Source: Bacteroidetes bacterium 43-16
GTDB lineage: Bacteria; Bacteroidota; Bacteroidia; Chitinophagales; Chitinophagaceae
DNA length: 64,000 bases
Direction: 5' to 3'
Assembly: GCA_001897525.1 (NCBI GenBank)
Contig: MKTB01000007.1
Location: forward strand, 62,001-126,000
A program made the translations under genes and the position numbers. Shown piece by piece: positions 34,566-43,743 of this stretch (positions are counted from its first letter, which is position 1; the number at the start of each line of letters is the position of its first letter). A model generated the notes under the pieces. It did not search any database. It had not been told where the DNA came from and saw nothing but the letters and a program-made list of their open reading frames with translations.

Positions 34566-35342
34566 ATGAATATTGTTGTTTTAGGCGCCGGTAATCTCGC
34601 ACATTATTTTTGTACTGCTCTGGCAGCAAACAAGCAATTCAGGATATTACAGGTATATGCCCGTAACCCGGAGCAGGCGCAGTATTTTAATCAAACCTTC
34701 CAGATACCTGTAACGAGTGATCCTGATGCTATTATCCGCGATGCAACTATCTATCTTTTCGCGGTCAACGATGGCGCGGTAAGCGAGCTGGCCTCACTCA
34801 TACAGCGGCCGCAGGCGCTCAATATACACTGTGCAGGTTCTCAATCTACGCAGCTTACTGCAGCTTCGGGAAACAGGAACGCGGTGATCTGGCCGATCTA
34901 CTCTATTACCAAAACTACACAACCTTTAGAAAGTATTCCATTGATCGTTGATGGCAACAGCCCTGAAGCCATTGAGCTGGCTCAGCAACTGGCCCTGGCA
35001 GTTTCGGACAATGTGCGTACCTTAAATTTTGAACAGCGCAAATACCTGCACCTGAATGCGGTGCTGGTCAATAATTTTGCCAATCACCTGATGGCGATTG
35101 CCGAACAGGTAAGCCGGGAGCACCAGATCGATTTTGAGATCCTGATGCCGATCATTAACCAGACGGCGCAAAGAATAAAAGATCAGTCTCCGCAACAACT
35201 GCAGACCGGGCCTGCGAAGAGAAATGATACGGCAACGATGGCTGCTCACCTGGAACTATTGTCCGCACACCCTGAGTGGCAGGAGGTATACCAGAGCCTG
35301 AGCGCCTCTATAGCCGCCATGTACCGGCCGGAGCAGGCTTGA
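34566..35342 (+). CDS. DUF2520 Rossmann-fold protein
   Basis: 258 residues. The N-terminal Rossmann fold is MNIVVLGAGNLAHYFCTAL. The following segment (FAVNDGAVSELASL then IHCAGSQSTQLTAA) and the all-helical DUF2520 C-terminal domain (RKYLHLNAVLVNNFANHLMAIAEQV) match the family. It resembles 6-phosphogluconate or pyrroline-5-carboxylate reductase-type folds, but the reaction is unknown. It is co-transcribed with the acyltransferase gene. Confidence 0.9.
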   Translation: MNIVVLGAGNLAHYFCTALAANKQFRILQVYARNPEQAQYFNQTFQIPVTSDPDAIIRDATIYLFAVNDGAVSELASLIQRPQALNIHCAGSQSTQLTAASGNRNAVIWPIYSITKTTQPLESIPLIVDGNSPEAIELAQQLALAVSDNVRTLNFEQRKYLHLNAVLVNNFANHLMAIAEQVSREHQIDFEILMPIINQTAQRIKDQSPQQLQTGPAKRNDTATMAAHLELLSAHPEWQEVYQSLSASIAAMYRPEQA

Positions 35343-35412
35343 TGCTGCTGCTATTTTTGTACATTTGCGGATACAGCTATAAGATTAGCTAAGTAAAAAA
35401 CGGATTTAAATT

Positions 35413-35910
35413 ATGAATGTACTCTCCTTATTTGAACAAGTAAAAGTTTTTGTATTTGATATTGACGGGGTGCTTACGGATAGTATGCTCCATGTCCAGG
35501 AAACCGGGGAATTGCTCAGGAGAATGAACATTAAGGATGGCTATGCTTTGCAACTGGCCGTAAAGAAGGGCTATGAAGTCTGGATCATTTCCGGCGGGCA
35601 TTCCAATGCTTCCAAAAGAAGATTGAACAACCTGGGGGTGATGGACGTGTTCATCGGTGTAGAAAACAAACTGGAAAAACTTAAGGAGCTGCTGGCTGGA
35701 ACGGAGCTTAAAACAGAGCAGGTCTTGTTTATGGGAGATGATATGCCGGACATTCCAAGTATGAAGTTCTGCGGCCTGGCCACCTGCCCTAATGATGCTG
35801 CGGTAGAAGTCTGTAATATCTCGCACTACATCAGCCCTATAAAAGGTGGTATGGGATGTGTAAGGGATGTGATCGAGAAAGTACTTAAAATAAATAATGA
35901 CTGGGAGTAA
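35413..35910 (+). CDS. KdsC-like HAD phosphatase (3-deoxy-manno-octulosonate 8-phosphate phosphatase family)
   Basis: 165 residues, no cap domain. HAD motif I is FDIDGVLTD (catalytic Asp16 and Asp18), motif II is WIISGGHS and motif III/IV is ENKLEKL then MGDDMPDIPSM. This matches KdsC. It would release phosphate from KDO-8-phosphate for lipopolysaccharide core synthesis. It is the last gene before a long bidirectional terminator. Confidence 0.9.
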   Translation: MNVLSLFEQVKVFVFDIDGVLTDSMLHVQETGELLRRMNIKDGYALQLAVKKGYEVWIISGGHSNASKRRLNNLGVMDVFIGVENKLEKLKELLAGTELKTEQVLFMGDDMPDIPSMKFCGLATCPNDAAVEVCNISHYISPIKGGMGCVRDVIEKVLKINNDWE

Positions 35911-35917
35911 CTCAATA

Positions 35918-35976
35918 AAAAAATGAGCTGTCTCCTACATTTGCTCAATGCAAACATAGGAGACAGCTCATTTTTT
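35918..35976. terminator. long bidirectional terminator
   Basis: A 20-base perfect stem (35918-35937 with 35957-35976), plus an inner TTTGC/GCAAA pair, with A and T runs at both ends. It serves the KdsC-like and YkgJ-type genes. Confidence 0.88.
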
Positions 35977-36454
35977 ATTTTATCCCGGAATGGATCAGTT
36001 TTTCCATGACATAGTGCATGGCCGGGCAAATGGTCGCATTGACCAGGGTAAGATTAGGTTGTTTGATCAACACATCTTCATCGGTATAAGGATACCTGGC
36101 ACAATCTCTGGGCCGGTCCTCGTAGATCGAGCATTTATTATCTCCACCCAGGAAAGGACAGGGGCTCGACTTCACCACATAATCGCCGTCAGGGTCCAGG
36201 TTGAGATAGGTATCAATAAACTGGCTTTCTTTCATCCGGAACAGTTTGGCTATTCTTTTAATATCCGGCATTTTAAAACGCGGAGAATAGTTCCTGCAAC
36301 AGTTGGCACATTCCAGGCAATCGATCTTTGAAAAAGCTTCCTCATGTAATTCGGGCAGCTTTGCCAGCACTTTATTTTTATTGGCTTTTTTCAGAAAATT
36401 CCGGTATTTACCCTGGTTTTCTTTTGCCTCCTTCACAAATTCTGTATACAACAC
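35975..36454 (-). CDS. YkgJ-family cysteine-cluster protein
   Basis: 159 residues. CLECANCCRNYSPRFKMPDIKRIAKLF and SSPCPFLGGDNKCSIYEDRPRDCARYPY give the cysteine cluster characteristic of YkgJ/FliB-like proteins, which bind a zinc or iron-sulfur centre. The molecular function is unknown. Its stop lies in the shared terminator. The short asparaginase gene is 16 bases upstream, so the two may be one unit. Confidence 0.88.
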   Translation of the reverse strand: MLYTEFVKEAKENQGKYRNFLKKANKNKVLAKLPELHEEAFSKIDCLECANCCRNYSPRFKMPDIKRIAKLFRMKESQFIDTYLNLDPDGDYVVKSSPCPFLGGDNKCSIYEDRPRDCARYPYTDEDVLIKQPNLTLVNATICPAMHYVMEKLIHSGIK

Positions 36455-36470
36455 AAGCCTCTGTTTTTAG

Positions 36471-36959
36471 CTACTTAATGGTTTCAAAAAAACCGGTTTT
36501 CTTATTTTTCCTTACATTATCCCAGGTATAGTAACGGCCATTCATCACCACGTATACGCCTGCAGGCAATGTTTGTAAAAAAGCCAATGCGGAACCGAGG
36601 TTAAAAAATCCATCCGAACTCCCGAATTTGTAAGGGATCATAGCTCCGGTGAGTACAATGGTTTTACCCAGGTCTTTGGCAGCAAGATAGGCCGCAGTCT
36701 CGGGCATAGTATCAGTACCGTGGGTGATCAAAATCCTGTCTTCCTCGGCCTTCTGACAATTCAGCGCGATCACTTCTCTTTCTGTATCGGTCATTTCCAG
36801 GCTATCGATCATCATCAGGGTACGCACTTCCGTATCCACGGTACATCTGCCCAGGGAAAGCATCTCGGGCACATGAGTTTCTTCAAAATCAAGCTTCCCG
36901 TTGATCATATCATACTCTTTATCGAAAGTTCCGCCCGTAATTAATATTCTGATAGACAT
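36471..36959 (-). CDS. asparaginase-family protein reduced to the N-terminal domain
   Basis: 162 residues, about half the length of type I or II asparaginases. It keeps ITGGTFDKEYD (TGGT nucleophile loop) and ILITHGTDTMPETAAYL (HGTDT) but stops after TGAMIPYKFGSSDGFFNLGSALAFLQ. The C-terminal domain, which completes the active site in the dimer, is absent and the end is clean, with no frameshift visible. Short forms like this exist in other Bacteroidota. Whether it has amidase activity is unknown. Confidence 0.85.
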   Translation of the reverse strand: MSIRILITGGTFDKEYDMINGKLDFEETHVPEMLSLGRCTVDTEVRTLMMIDSLEMTDTEREVIALNCQKAEEDRILITHGTDTMPETAAYLAAKDLGKTIVLTGAMIPYKFGSSDGFFNLGSALAFLQTLPAGVYVVMNGRYYTWDNVRKNKKTGFFETIK

Positions 36960-37027
36960 GTTTTATTTTTTGGCAAAGTAAAAGAAAATTGTTTTGTTAA
37001 ACAATGTGGCTATGATCTATTTCAGGA

Positions 37028-37843
37028 TCAGCTGTATAAATAAAAGATAAAAAACAGGATCACCGGGAATATAAGGGATACCGCCCAGGTATTCTCTACC
37101 CTTTTCCGGGGTAGTTCAAAGACATCAATAATGAGCTTTTTATTGAGCAAGAATAAGGAATACAGACCTAGTGGTATCAAAACTACATAAAGCACGACCT
37201 GGTAGGTAAGTACCTCTCCAAAGCCGTCTCTGCTCTCCAGCAAATACAGGATGTAAAGGTAATTCCCCACATAGTAAGCAGTGTAGATCATCATGGCAGT
37301 CCAGGCATTTTTCTTGCGTTTCAGGAAAAAGAAAGGAATGGCTACTACAATACCTAAAGAGACCAGCAAAAGCAATAAATTGAAAAGTATACTTTGGTCA
37401 AATATCTCGAGCTGTATGGCTAAGAAAATAAGGGTAATAATAGCTATAAGAACAACTATAGCCTGTACCAATAAGGGCAGTAACAGCAGGAATACATAAC
37501 GTATCACACTGCGCTTTTGTTCCTGTGTAAATTCCGGGAGCTCATTTCCATCCTCCTCCTCTTCTTCAAAATCCCAATCCCGGGTCCGCTCAAAAAAAGT
37601 CTTTTCAAAGTACCGGCTCAGCTTAGAGTGTCCCGGTTGCTTTTTATGCTGCAGTGCGATGGCCACTTCATTTTGCCGTGCAGCTTTATGGTCCTCGATC
37701 TCCTGCCCGCTTACACCTCGCTCTGCCAATATTGCCAATGCGGCTTCCCTGGCACTTTGCTGCATTTTTTCCGGCAGGGCGACCATCTTGAGTAGCTCCG
37801 CAGTGTCCAGGCTCTTGTATTTGGTATAAAAATCGAATTCCAT
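37028..37843 (-). CDS. five-helix membrane protein, unknown function
   Basis: 271 residues. The N-terminal 110 are cytoplasmic, with a helical pair (SLDTAELLKMVALPEKMQQSAREAALAILAERG) and an acidic run of five glutamates near residue 95. Five membrane segments follow (about 115-144, 150-174, 180-203, 213-235 and 252-271). No family is recognised. It stands between the short asparaginase gene and plsX, both on the same strand. Confidence 0.75.
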   Translation of the reverse strand: MEFDFYTKYKSLDTAELLKMVALPEKMQQSAREAALAILAERGVSGQEIEDHKAARQNEVAIALQHKKQPGHSKLSRYFEKTFFERTRDWDFEEEEEDGNELPEFTQEQKRSVIRYVFLLLLPLLVQAIVVLIAIITLIFLAIQLEIFDQSILFNLLLLLVSLGIVVAIPFFFLKRKKNAWTAMMIYTAYYVGNYLYILYLLESRDGFGEVLTYQVVLYVVLIPLGLYSLFLLNKKLIIDVFELPRKRVENTWAVSLIFPVILFFIFYLYS

Positions 37844-37940
37844 GATATTAGCCGATGAGTATTTGGGGATTTATGATTGAAAAAAGGGCTAAACATCTTA
37901 CTGTTCAGCCCCCGATAAAATACTTTTACTATTTAAAACA

Positions 37941-38882
37941 TTACTTAATGGCAAATTGTTGCTTCATCGCATCGATCAGTCCGGTCTTGATCACTTTTGC
38001 AGCGCTGTGGATCATTGCTACAAAGGCTTTCGCGGTAGAGATGCCATGCCCGATAATTACAGGTGCATTGACACCAAGAACAGGTACACCACCATACATT
38101 TCATAATTAAGTTGTTCCAGGATAGGATCATCCTGGATCTTTTTATGAAACAGGTCATAAACAGATTCTGCCATTTTCAACACTACGTTCCCGGTAAAAC
38201 CATCGGTTACGATAACCCTGGCCTTGCCGTCAAACAGGTTTCTGCCTTCGACATTACCTACAAAATTGATGTGCGGATTGGATTTCAGTAAAGCATAAGT
38301 ACCCTGTGTGAGAATATTACCTTTCCCTTCCTCTTCTCCTAAATTCAACAAGCCGACTTCGGGGTTTTTATGGCCGAAAATATATTCTGCATATAAAGCG
38401 CCCAGTTGACCGAATTGTGCCAGATGCTCGGGCTTGCAATCTGCATTGGCACCGACATCCAATAATATGTTTACTTCGCCATCTTCCCGTGGTACGGTAG
38501 TGGCTATGGTAGGACGGGATACGCCTTCTATTGCTCCTACAGAATACATAGAGCCTACCAGCATGGCACCGGTGTTACCGGCACTGATGAAGGCATCTAT
38601 TTTACCCATTTTAAGCATTCCAAAGCCGATGGCGATACTGGAGCCTGGCTTTTCTTTCAATGCTTTAGTAGCATGTTCATGCATGGTGATCACATCATCA
38701 GCATGAACGAAGGTTAACCTGTCTTTAAATTTTTCTAAAATGGTAAGGTGCTCAACACAAGCGGATTGATTACCGATTAAAACCAAATTGCCTTCAGCAC
38801 TTTGCTCAAAATAAGCTAAAGCGCCTTTGATGGCTTCTTGAGGTCCGAGGTCTCCGCCCATTAAGTCAAATCCAATATTCAT
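37941..38882 (-). CDS. plsX: phosphate acyltransferase PlsX
   Basis: 313 residues, standard length. FDLMGGDLGPQEAIKGAL at the start, FISAGNTGAMLVGSMY, LLDVGANADCKPEHL, LLNLGEEEGKGN and VIVTDGFTGNVVLKMAES are PlsX hallmarks. It makes acyl-phosphate from acyl-ACP for phosphatidate synthesis. It follows rpmF in the usual yceD-rpmF-plsX order, but with a terminator-like hairpin in the 90-base gap. Confidence 0.97.
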   Translation of the reverse strand: MNIGFDLMGGDLGPQEAIKGALAYFEQSAEGNLVLIGNQSACVEHLTILEKFKDRLTFVHADDVITMHEHATKALKEKPGSSIAIGFGMLKMGKIDAFISAGNTGAMLVGSMYSVGAIEGVSRPTIATTVPREDGEVNILLDVGANADCKPEHLAQFGQLGALYAEYIFGHKNPEVGLLNLGEEEGKGNILTQGTYALLKSNPHINFVGNVEGRNLFDGKARVIVTDGFTGNVVLKMAESVYDLFHKKIQDDPILEQLNYEMYGGVPVLGVNAPVIIGHGISTAKAFVAMIHSAAKVIKTGLIDAMKQQFAIK

Positions 38883-38923
38883 ATTCAGCTTTAAACTATT
38901 GGGAATTAGGAAAGCGTAAAAGT

Positions 38924-38966
38924 AAAAAATGTTGGTAATTTCCTTATTAACTTACCAACATTTTTT
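38924..38966 (-). terminator. hairpin between rpmF and plsX
   Basis: A perfect 15-base stem (38924-38938 with 38952-38966) with TTTTTT on the minus strand begins 5 bases after the rpmF stop. It likely reduces transcription into plsX. Confidence 0.8.
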
Positions 38967-38971
38967 GAATA

Positions 38972-39184
38972 TTATTCAGCTGTTTCTGAAGGTTCTGTAG
39001 CTGTAGTATTATCGATTAATACTTTACCACGGTAGTACATTTTGCCTTCGCTCCAGTGAGCACGGTGGCGTAAATGTGTTTCTCCAGTAACTGCATCTGT
39101 ACTTAATGTTGCTGCTACAGCTTTGTAGTGCGTACGACGCTTAGCACCTCTTTGCGCAGAATGACGACGTTTAGGATTTGGCAT
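38972..39184 (-). CDS. rpmF: 50S ribosomal protein L32
   Basis: 70 residues. [22 protein letters not shown] is the L32 N-terminus. The zinc-binding cysteines of some L32 proteins are absent, as in the C-minus form. The acidic, Thr/Glu-rich C-terminal extension ([10 protein letters not shown]) is longer than in E. coli. It sits directly downstream of the yceD-type gene. Confidence 0.96.
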   Translation of the reverse strand: MPNPKRRHSAQRGAKRRTHYKAVAATLSTDAVTGETHLRHRAHWSEGKMYYRGKVLIDNTTATEPSETAE

Positions 39185-39208
39185 GACTGTTAGTTTTTAC
39201 TATTATTA

Positions 39209-39796
39209 TTAATTATTGTTATTTTTATCCCGGAAGGCATCTAAACCTTTCCAGATACTCTTTGTTTCTTCTTCTTTAGCTTTTTCTTCTTCTTCCAACG
39301 CCTGCTGCGTCAGCTTTTCCAATAAAGCCAGGTTTTCTTTATTACAAGTAGTGTTGCCTGCTGCGTCCAGTGGATGAATTTTTTGCATCGGCATACTCAG
39401 CAATAAAAATTCATAGATCCACTCGGACAAGTCAATGACGGTTTCATTTTTAGACAAGAAAACGATATCTCCATCGTCCTCAGTATCATCTTCTTCCTCT
39501 TCTCCTGTAGGCTCCTTCAACTTGATGATCAAATTGAACTCATCCCAGAGCGGAAGCGTGAACACATCGCCACATCTGTCGCAAGGTACAACTACTGTAC
39601 CATTGATCTCAAATTTAAGTTCAAAAAAATCAGGATGTTTATCAAAATGTACTACTACCTGCACATCTACGGATTCATATTCTGAACTATCGGCTTCTAC
39701 TAAGTCAAAAAACGGCTTCCCGATATTGTATGTGTATGTATGAGTACCATTCTTCAATCCAACATACGCTATCTCAAATTCTCTGCGGTATTTCAT
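39209..39796 (-). CDS. yceD: YceD/DUF177 family protein
   Basis: 195 residues. VPCDRCGDVFTLPLWDEFNLIIKL and IDLSEWIYEFLLLSMPMQKIH are the DUF177 signature, with the conserved CxRC. The C-terminus is a highly charged Glu/Lys stretch. The family is linked to 23S rRNA accumulation and is almost always beside rpmF, as here (24 bases upstream). Confidence 0.92.
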   Translation of the reverse strand: MKYRREFEIAYVGLKNGTHTYTYNIGKPFFDLVEADSSEYESVDVQVVVHFDKHPDFFELKFEINGTVVVPCDRCGDVFTLPLWDEFNLIIKLKEPTGEEEEDDTEDDGDIVFLSKNETVIDLSEWIYEFLLLSMPMQKIHPLDAAGNTTCNKENLALLEKLTQQALEEEEKAKEEETKSIWKGLDAFRDKNNNN

Positions 39797-39916
39797 CTCA
39801 AAATAAGTTTTAAACTTTAACCTACTACTCGACTATCACTGATAACGAGGCACTTACACCTCTCTTCAATTCATACGATAAAATTCGGCTTGCAAAGGTA
39901 TTTCTTTTTTTTCATT

Positions 39917-40819
39917 TTACATCAATTTATTTCTTCTTATTAAATATGATTGTAAAATGTGCTCCATATCCGTGTGTATATCACAGCGTATGAGGTCAAT
40001 ACCGAACTTTAAACACTGCTGTTCCAATCTTTTATGATAGGCATTTAAGGCCTCGAGGTACTGCACCTTGACCTCTGCCGGCTTCAGCCTGATCCGGGCC
40101 TGTGTTTCCAGATCTACAAATTCATAGGGCCTGTTTTCAAATTCAAAGTCCCACTCCTTTTTCCCATCGCCCACCTGGAAAATGATGACTTCCTGTTTAC
40201 TGAACTTAAGGTGTTGCAGGGCCGTATAAAAATCCTGCTCCCTGCTGATGTCGTCCATAAAATCACTGAACAGGATGACCAGGGACCTTTGCGGTGATGT
40301 TTCTGCAATTTCATGCAAGACATCCGGCAAATTGGTGTTACTGTGGGTCAAATCCTGTGCCAGCAAGCGCTCCATTTCCACGATCAGGCTCTTATGATGC
40401 CTTTCACTGGACTTAAGGGGCGAAGACCAATAGACCTTATCTGCAAACAAGCTAAGGCCTGCTGCATCCAATTGCTTACGCAAGAGCTGCATGATAGAGG
40501 CGGCACCAAGACAGGCAAACTGGATCTTGCTGATGCCGGTCTCCGGGAAACTCATCGACCTGGAAATGTCGATAGCAATACGACACCTCAGGTTAGTCTC
40601 TTCCTCAAATTTTTTAATGAACATCTTATCCCGCCTGGCAAAAACCTTCCAGTCTATATGGCGTAAATTATCCCCTGCATTATACACCCGGTGTTCTGCA
40701 AACTCTACAGAAAATCCATGAAAGGGGCTTTTGTGCAGGCCTATAATAAAGCCTTCTACCACCTGTTTTGCCAATAATTCCAAATTCCCGGTATCAAACC
40801 GGAGCGAAGATAATTGCAT
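39917..40819 (-). CDS. DUF58 domain protein
   Basis: 300 residues, all cytoplasmic here with no membrane helices. The DUF58 hallmark is VYNAGDNLRHIDWKVFARRDKMFIKKFEEE, followed by a VWA-like fold (IAIDISRSMSF with the MIDAS-type DxSxS). Such proteins usually pair with a MoxR AAA+ ATPase. None is adjacent here, so a partner would be elsewhere. A promoter-like TAGTTTTG (minus strand, 40866 to 40859) lies just upstream. Confidence 0.9.
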   Translation of the reverse strand: MQLSSLRFDTGNLELLAKQVVEGFIIGLHKSPFHGFSVEFAEHRVYNAGDNLRHIDWKVFARRDKMFIKKFEEETNLRCRIAIDISRSMSFPETGISKIQFACLGAASIMQLLRKQLDAAGLSLFADKVYWSSPLKSSERHHKSLIVEMERLLAQDLTHSNTNLPDVLHEIAETSPQRSLVILFSDFMDDISREQDFYTALQHLKFSKQEVIIFQVGDGKKEWDFEFENRPYEFVDLETQARIRLKPAEVKVQYLEALNAYHKRLEQQCLKFGIDLIRCDIHTDMEHILQSYLIRRNKLM

Positions 40820-41134
40820 GACCTAAAGGTAATTTATTTTAAGCATAATTATCCTGCTCAAAACTAAAAAGCATCCTACTTAAAGTAGAATGCTTTTCAG
40901 AGTTTCATGCTTTTTAATTAAATAAGTATACAACTCCGGATGTCAATCTCAATTATTTCATCATCATAAAACGCAACTAATATAAACATATAATAGCTTG
41001 CTTTCGAAAGACAAAGGAGGGCTTTAGTTCCGTTACATACTTGTTTTCACGATGCAAAGGTGCATATTTATAACCTTTTAATAACCTGTCAATTAGTAAA
41101 CTCTCCTGAAAAAATAAATAAGTGTATCGTTTTT
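40820..41134. other. 315-base intergenic region
   Basis: It holds a terminator-like hairpin at 40866-40897 (minus) and a TAGTTTTG promoter box overlapping its T-rich end. The remainder is AT-rich, and no gene is seen. Confidence 0.55.
40866..40897 (-). terminator. terminator after the LytTR gene
   Basis: AAAAGCAT/ATGCTTTT and CTACT/AGTAG stems, with single mismatches between them, are followed on the minus strand by a T-rich run. Confidence 0.65.
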
Positions 41135-41890
41135 TTAAAAATCTGTATTCCGGCCTTTGATCCAGTTCAACACATCGTCTTTCTTACGTACAGAAACGCC
41201 AATTGCCGTGTCGTCTACAAGGATGAGGTCCTGGTCCTTGGTAAATTTCTTCACATAATTCATGTTCACAATAGAGGAGTTATGCACGCGCACAAAATTT
41301 TCTGCCGGTAACATATTTTCATATTCTTTCAGGATCTTGGAGATCACTACGTGGCTGCCATCCGCTAAATAAAAGGTAGTATAGTTGCCGCTGGCAGAAC
41401 AATACAGTATATCTTTCAGCCAGATGATATGGTATCCGTCATGTGCATTAAGGGCTATCCGGTCCATCTTCCTGTGGTGATAATGATCTGCCACCAACTC
41501 TGCCTGCCCTTTAAACGTATGTCCTTCTGTTGCGAATACCTTTTCGATCATCTCCAGGAATTCATCTTCTGCTATAGGCTTCAATAAATACTCCATAGCC
41601 CCGGCCTTGATGGCACGCAAGGCAAATTGCTCATAAGCTGTGATAAAGACTACCTTGAAATCCCTGTTGGGAAATTTAAGTAAGAGGTCAAAACCGGTCT
41701 GTTTGCCCAGTTGAATATCCAGCAACACCACATCCGGGCTGCAGGCCTTGATCAATTCATAAGCCTGGTCTACCGTACTCGCCTCCCCCACCACCACTGC
41801 CTGCTCAATCTCTTCCAGGTAGGACGTACAGATCGAACGGACAGAGCTCTCATCATCTACCAATAAAAATCTTACTAATTTTTGTTTCAT
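41135..41890 (-). CDS. LytTR-family response regulator
   Basis: 251 residues from the ATG at 41890, 4 bases after the sensor gene. An upstream ATG would add 16 residues overlapping the sensor gene. The receiver domain has FLLVDDESSV and the phospho-acceptor Asp58 in VVLLDIQLG. The LytTR DNA-binding domain covers about 150-248 (IALNAHDGYHIIWLKDILYCSASGNYTTFYLADG, then FVRVHNSSIVNMNYVKKF). It forms a two-component system with the LytS-type kinase. Confidence 0.94.
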   Translation of the reverse strand: MKQKLVRFLLVDDESSVRSICTSYLEEIEQAVVVGEASTVDQAYELIKACSPDVVLLDIQLGKQTGFDLLLKFPNRDFKVVFITAYEQFALRAIKAGAMEYLLKPIAEDEFLEMIEKVFATEGHTFKGQAELVADHYHHRKMDRIALNAHDGYHIIWLKDILYCSASGNYTTFYLADGSHVVISKILKEYENMLPAENFVRVHNSSIVNMNYVKKFTKDQDLILVDDTAIGVSVRKKDDVLNWIKGRNTDF

Positions 41891-41894
41891 ACTT

Positions 41895-43733
41895 TTAAAA
41901 TATTTCAATAACGGGTAGTGTAATGGAGGCTTCCACACCGCTGGTGTCTTTACGGTTTTTTACCAGCAGCCGGGCATCCATTTTATGTTTTTTAGCAAGG
42001 TAGGTCAATCTTTTACGGATCAGGCTCATACTCACAGACACCTTGTCGGTACGCTTACCGGCAAGGCCAAGGCCCGGGCCGGAATCGGTCACAGTGCAGG
42101 TTAATATATTCCCGTCCTTTTGAATTCTTAAAGTGATCATGCCGCCATCCGAGGCTTTCCAGCCGTGCTCTACGGCATTTTCCAGCAAAGGCTGTACCAG
42201 CATGGGAGACACCAGGTCCTCATCTCCGCTGATGCCCTCATAAGCGATCACCTCGTAATCAAATTCTTCAAAACGGAATTTCTGCAACTCCAGGTAATTG
42301 ATCAGGTTTTTATACTCATTGGCCACTGAAATATATTCCTGCGTGGTAGAGGTGAGTATGCTTTGCATCAGTCGCCCGAAACGGGTGAGGTAGCGATTGG
42401 CCTTTTTGGTATTTTGTTGCAACACCTCTGCCTGTATCGCAGAAAGTGCATTGAATATAAAATGAGGATTGATCTGCGCGCTGAACAGCTTCTGCTCTAC
42501 CTCTATTCTTTGTGCATAGGCCTTTTGCTTGAGCAATTGCAGGTGCTGGTAGATACCAAAAGCCACCAGGATGCCGACCACAAATAAAACGAGGCCCAAT
42601 GAAGTGCGGAAAATCAGCTTGGAACGGGTCACCTCATTTTTAAGATCCAGTTCATTTATTTTGCTTTTCTGCTCATTGATCAGGTAATTCTCTGCCAGCT
42701 CCTTATTTCTTTTTACCTGCTCCTGGCTTATGATCACTTCTTTAATACTATCTAAAGTGTCATAGACCCTGACCAGGTTTTTATAATCACCCGTTCCCTT
42801 ATAGAGGTCCCGGTAATTTGTATATACTTCACGTCGCTCCTCGTTGCTGTTTTCCTGGTTGGCATAGAATAAGGCCGTGTCCAGGTAAGCTTTGGCCTCC
42901 TGAAACTTTTCCAGGTCGATCAGTCCTTGTGCCATCAGGGAATAGGCAAAAGCCTTGGGCATTTCGGCATCCCGCAACATATTGATATCGTCTTTTAAAA
43001 TGGCTACCGCATCTTCCGGCTTACCCATATCATAATAAGCACCCGCCAGGTTCAGGTCGGCCCAGCTGGCCTCCATGGTATCTCCTACTTCCAGGTATAT
43101 TTTCTTCGCTTTACCGATGTATATCATGGCGGAATCCAATTCTTTCCGGTAGATGAAATAATCTGAATAACCATGATACACCATAGCTTTCATGATCAGG
43201 TCGTTCCCGTTACGATAGGCCATAGCACTATCCAGGCAGGCTTTATACTCGGGCCAGGACTCATTCATCCGGTAGGCCTTCGCAAGATTATAAAGGCTAT
43301 TGTCCAGGTTACTGGAATCGCTGCCCGGCATCGCGTGAAGCTGTTTAGACACCTCTACTGCCCGCAGAACGGAGGACATAGCCTCTGCCCTGTTATTGAG
43401 TTTAAGGTATTGATTAAATAAGCGGTTGTACAGGACAGAAAGTGCTTTTGTGGGATAATTGGCAAAGCTGTCCGGCAGGTTTAAGACATCTTTATAGAAT
43501 ACGATTGCACTGCTGGGACTTTCTATCTTTTGCCCTTCGGCAAGGTGCACCCGCAATGCTGCATTCTTCCTGATCAATAATTCACGGTTCCGGTCGCCAC
43601 GATCATTGCAGGCATTTAAACCCATACATAAACACAAAAGCCACACTATAGTACATGCTATAGTGTGGCTTTTGAAAAAACGGCTTAGTCTGCTCAGCAT
43701 TTTCCGGTAATTACAGTTAAAAAAATCGGGCAT
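41895..43733 (-). CDS. LytS-type sensor histidine kinase with TPR periplasmic domain
   Basis: 612 residues. A signal or anchor segment (SHTIACTIVWLLCLCMGLN, with lipobox-like LNAC at 39-42) is followed by about six TPR-like repeats (60-340), one membrane helix (374-396), then the kinase core with His424 in NPHFIFNALSAIQAEVL and the ATPase motif ENAVEHGWKASDGG. The other possible ATG is at 43700. A 17-base perfect inverted repeat (43635-43674) falls inside the first coding segment. It overlaps, in function, the region just after the trhO gene. Confidence 0.9.
   Translation of the reverse strand: MPDFFNCNYRKMLSRLSRFFKSHTIACTIVWLLCLCMGLNACNDRGDRNRELLIRKNAALRVHLAEGQKIESPSSAIVFYKDVLNLPDSFANYPTKALSVLYNRLFNQYLKLNNRAEAMSSVLRAVEVSKQLHAMPGSDSSNLDNSLYNLAKAYRMNESWPEYKACLDSAMAYRNGNDLIMKAMVYHGYSDYFIYRKELDSAMIYIGKAKKIYLEVGDTMEASWADLNLAGAYYDMGKPEDAVAILKDDINMLRDAEMPKAFAYSLMAQGLIDLEKFQEAKAYLDTALFYANQENSNEERREVYTNYRDLYKGTGDYKNLVRVYDTLDSIKEVIISQEQVKRNKELAENYLINEQKSKINELDLKNEVTRSKLIFRTSLGLVLFVVGILVAFGIYQHLQLLKQKAYAQRIEVEQKLFSAQINPHFIFNALSAIQAEVLQQNTKKANRYLTRFGRLMQSILTSTTQEYISVANEYKNLINYLELQKFRFEEFDYEVIAYEGISGDEDLVSPMLVQPLLENAVEHGWKASDGGMITLRIQKDGNILTCTVTDSGPGLGLAGKRTDKVSVSMSLIRKRLTYLAKKHKMDARLLVKNRKDTSGVEASITLPVIEIF
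43635..43674 (-). terminator. perfect 17-base hairpin inside the start of the kinase gene
   Basis: The arms 43635-43651 and 43658-43674 are perfect complements around TACATG and lie in the codons for residues 20-33 of the kinase. On the minus strand a T-rich stretch follows. It is likely a terminator or attenuator for transcription coming from trhO (stop at 43744) and could control the kinase. Confidence 0.65.
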
Positions 43734-43743
43734 AGATTATGGG

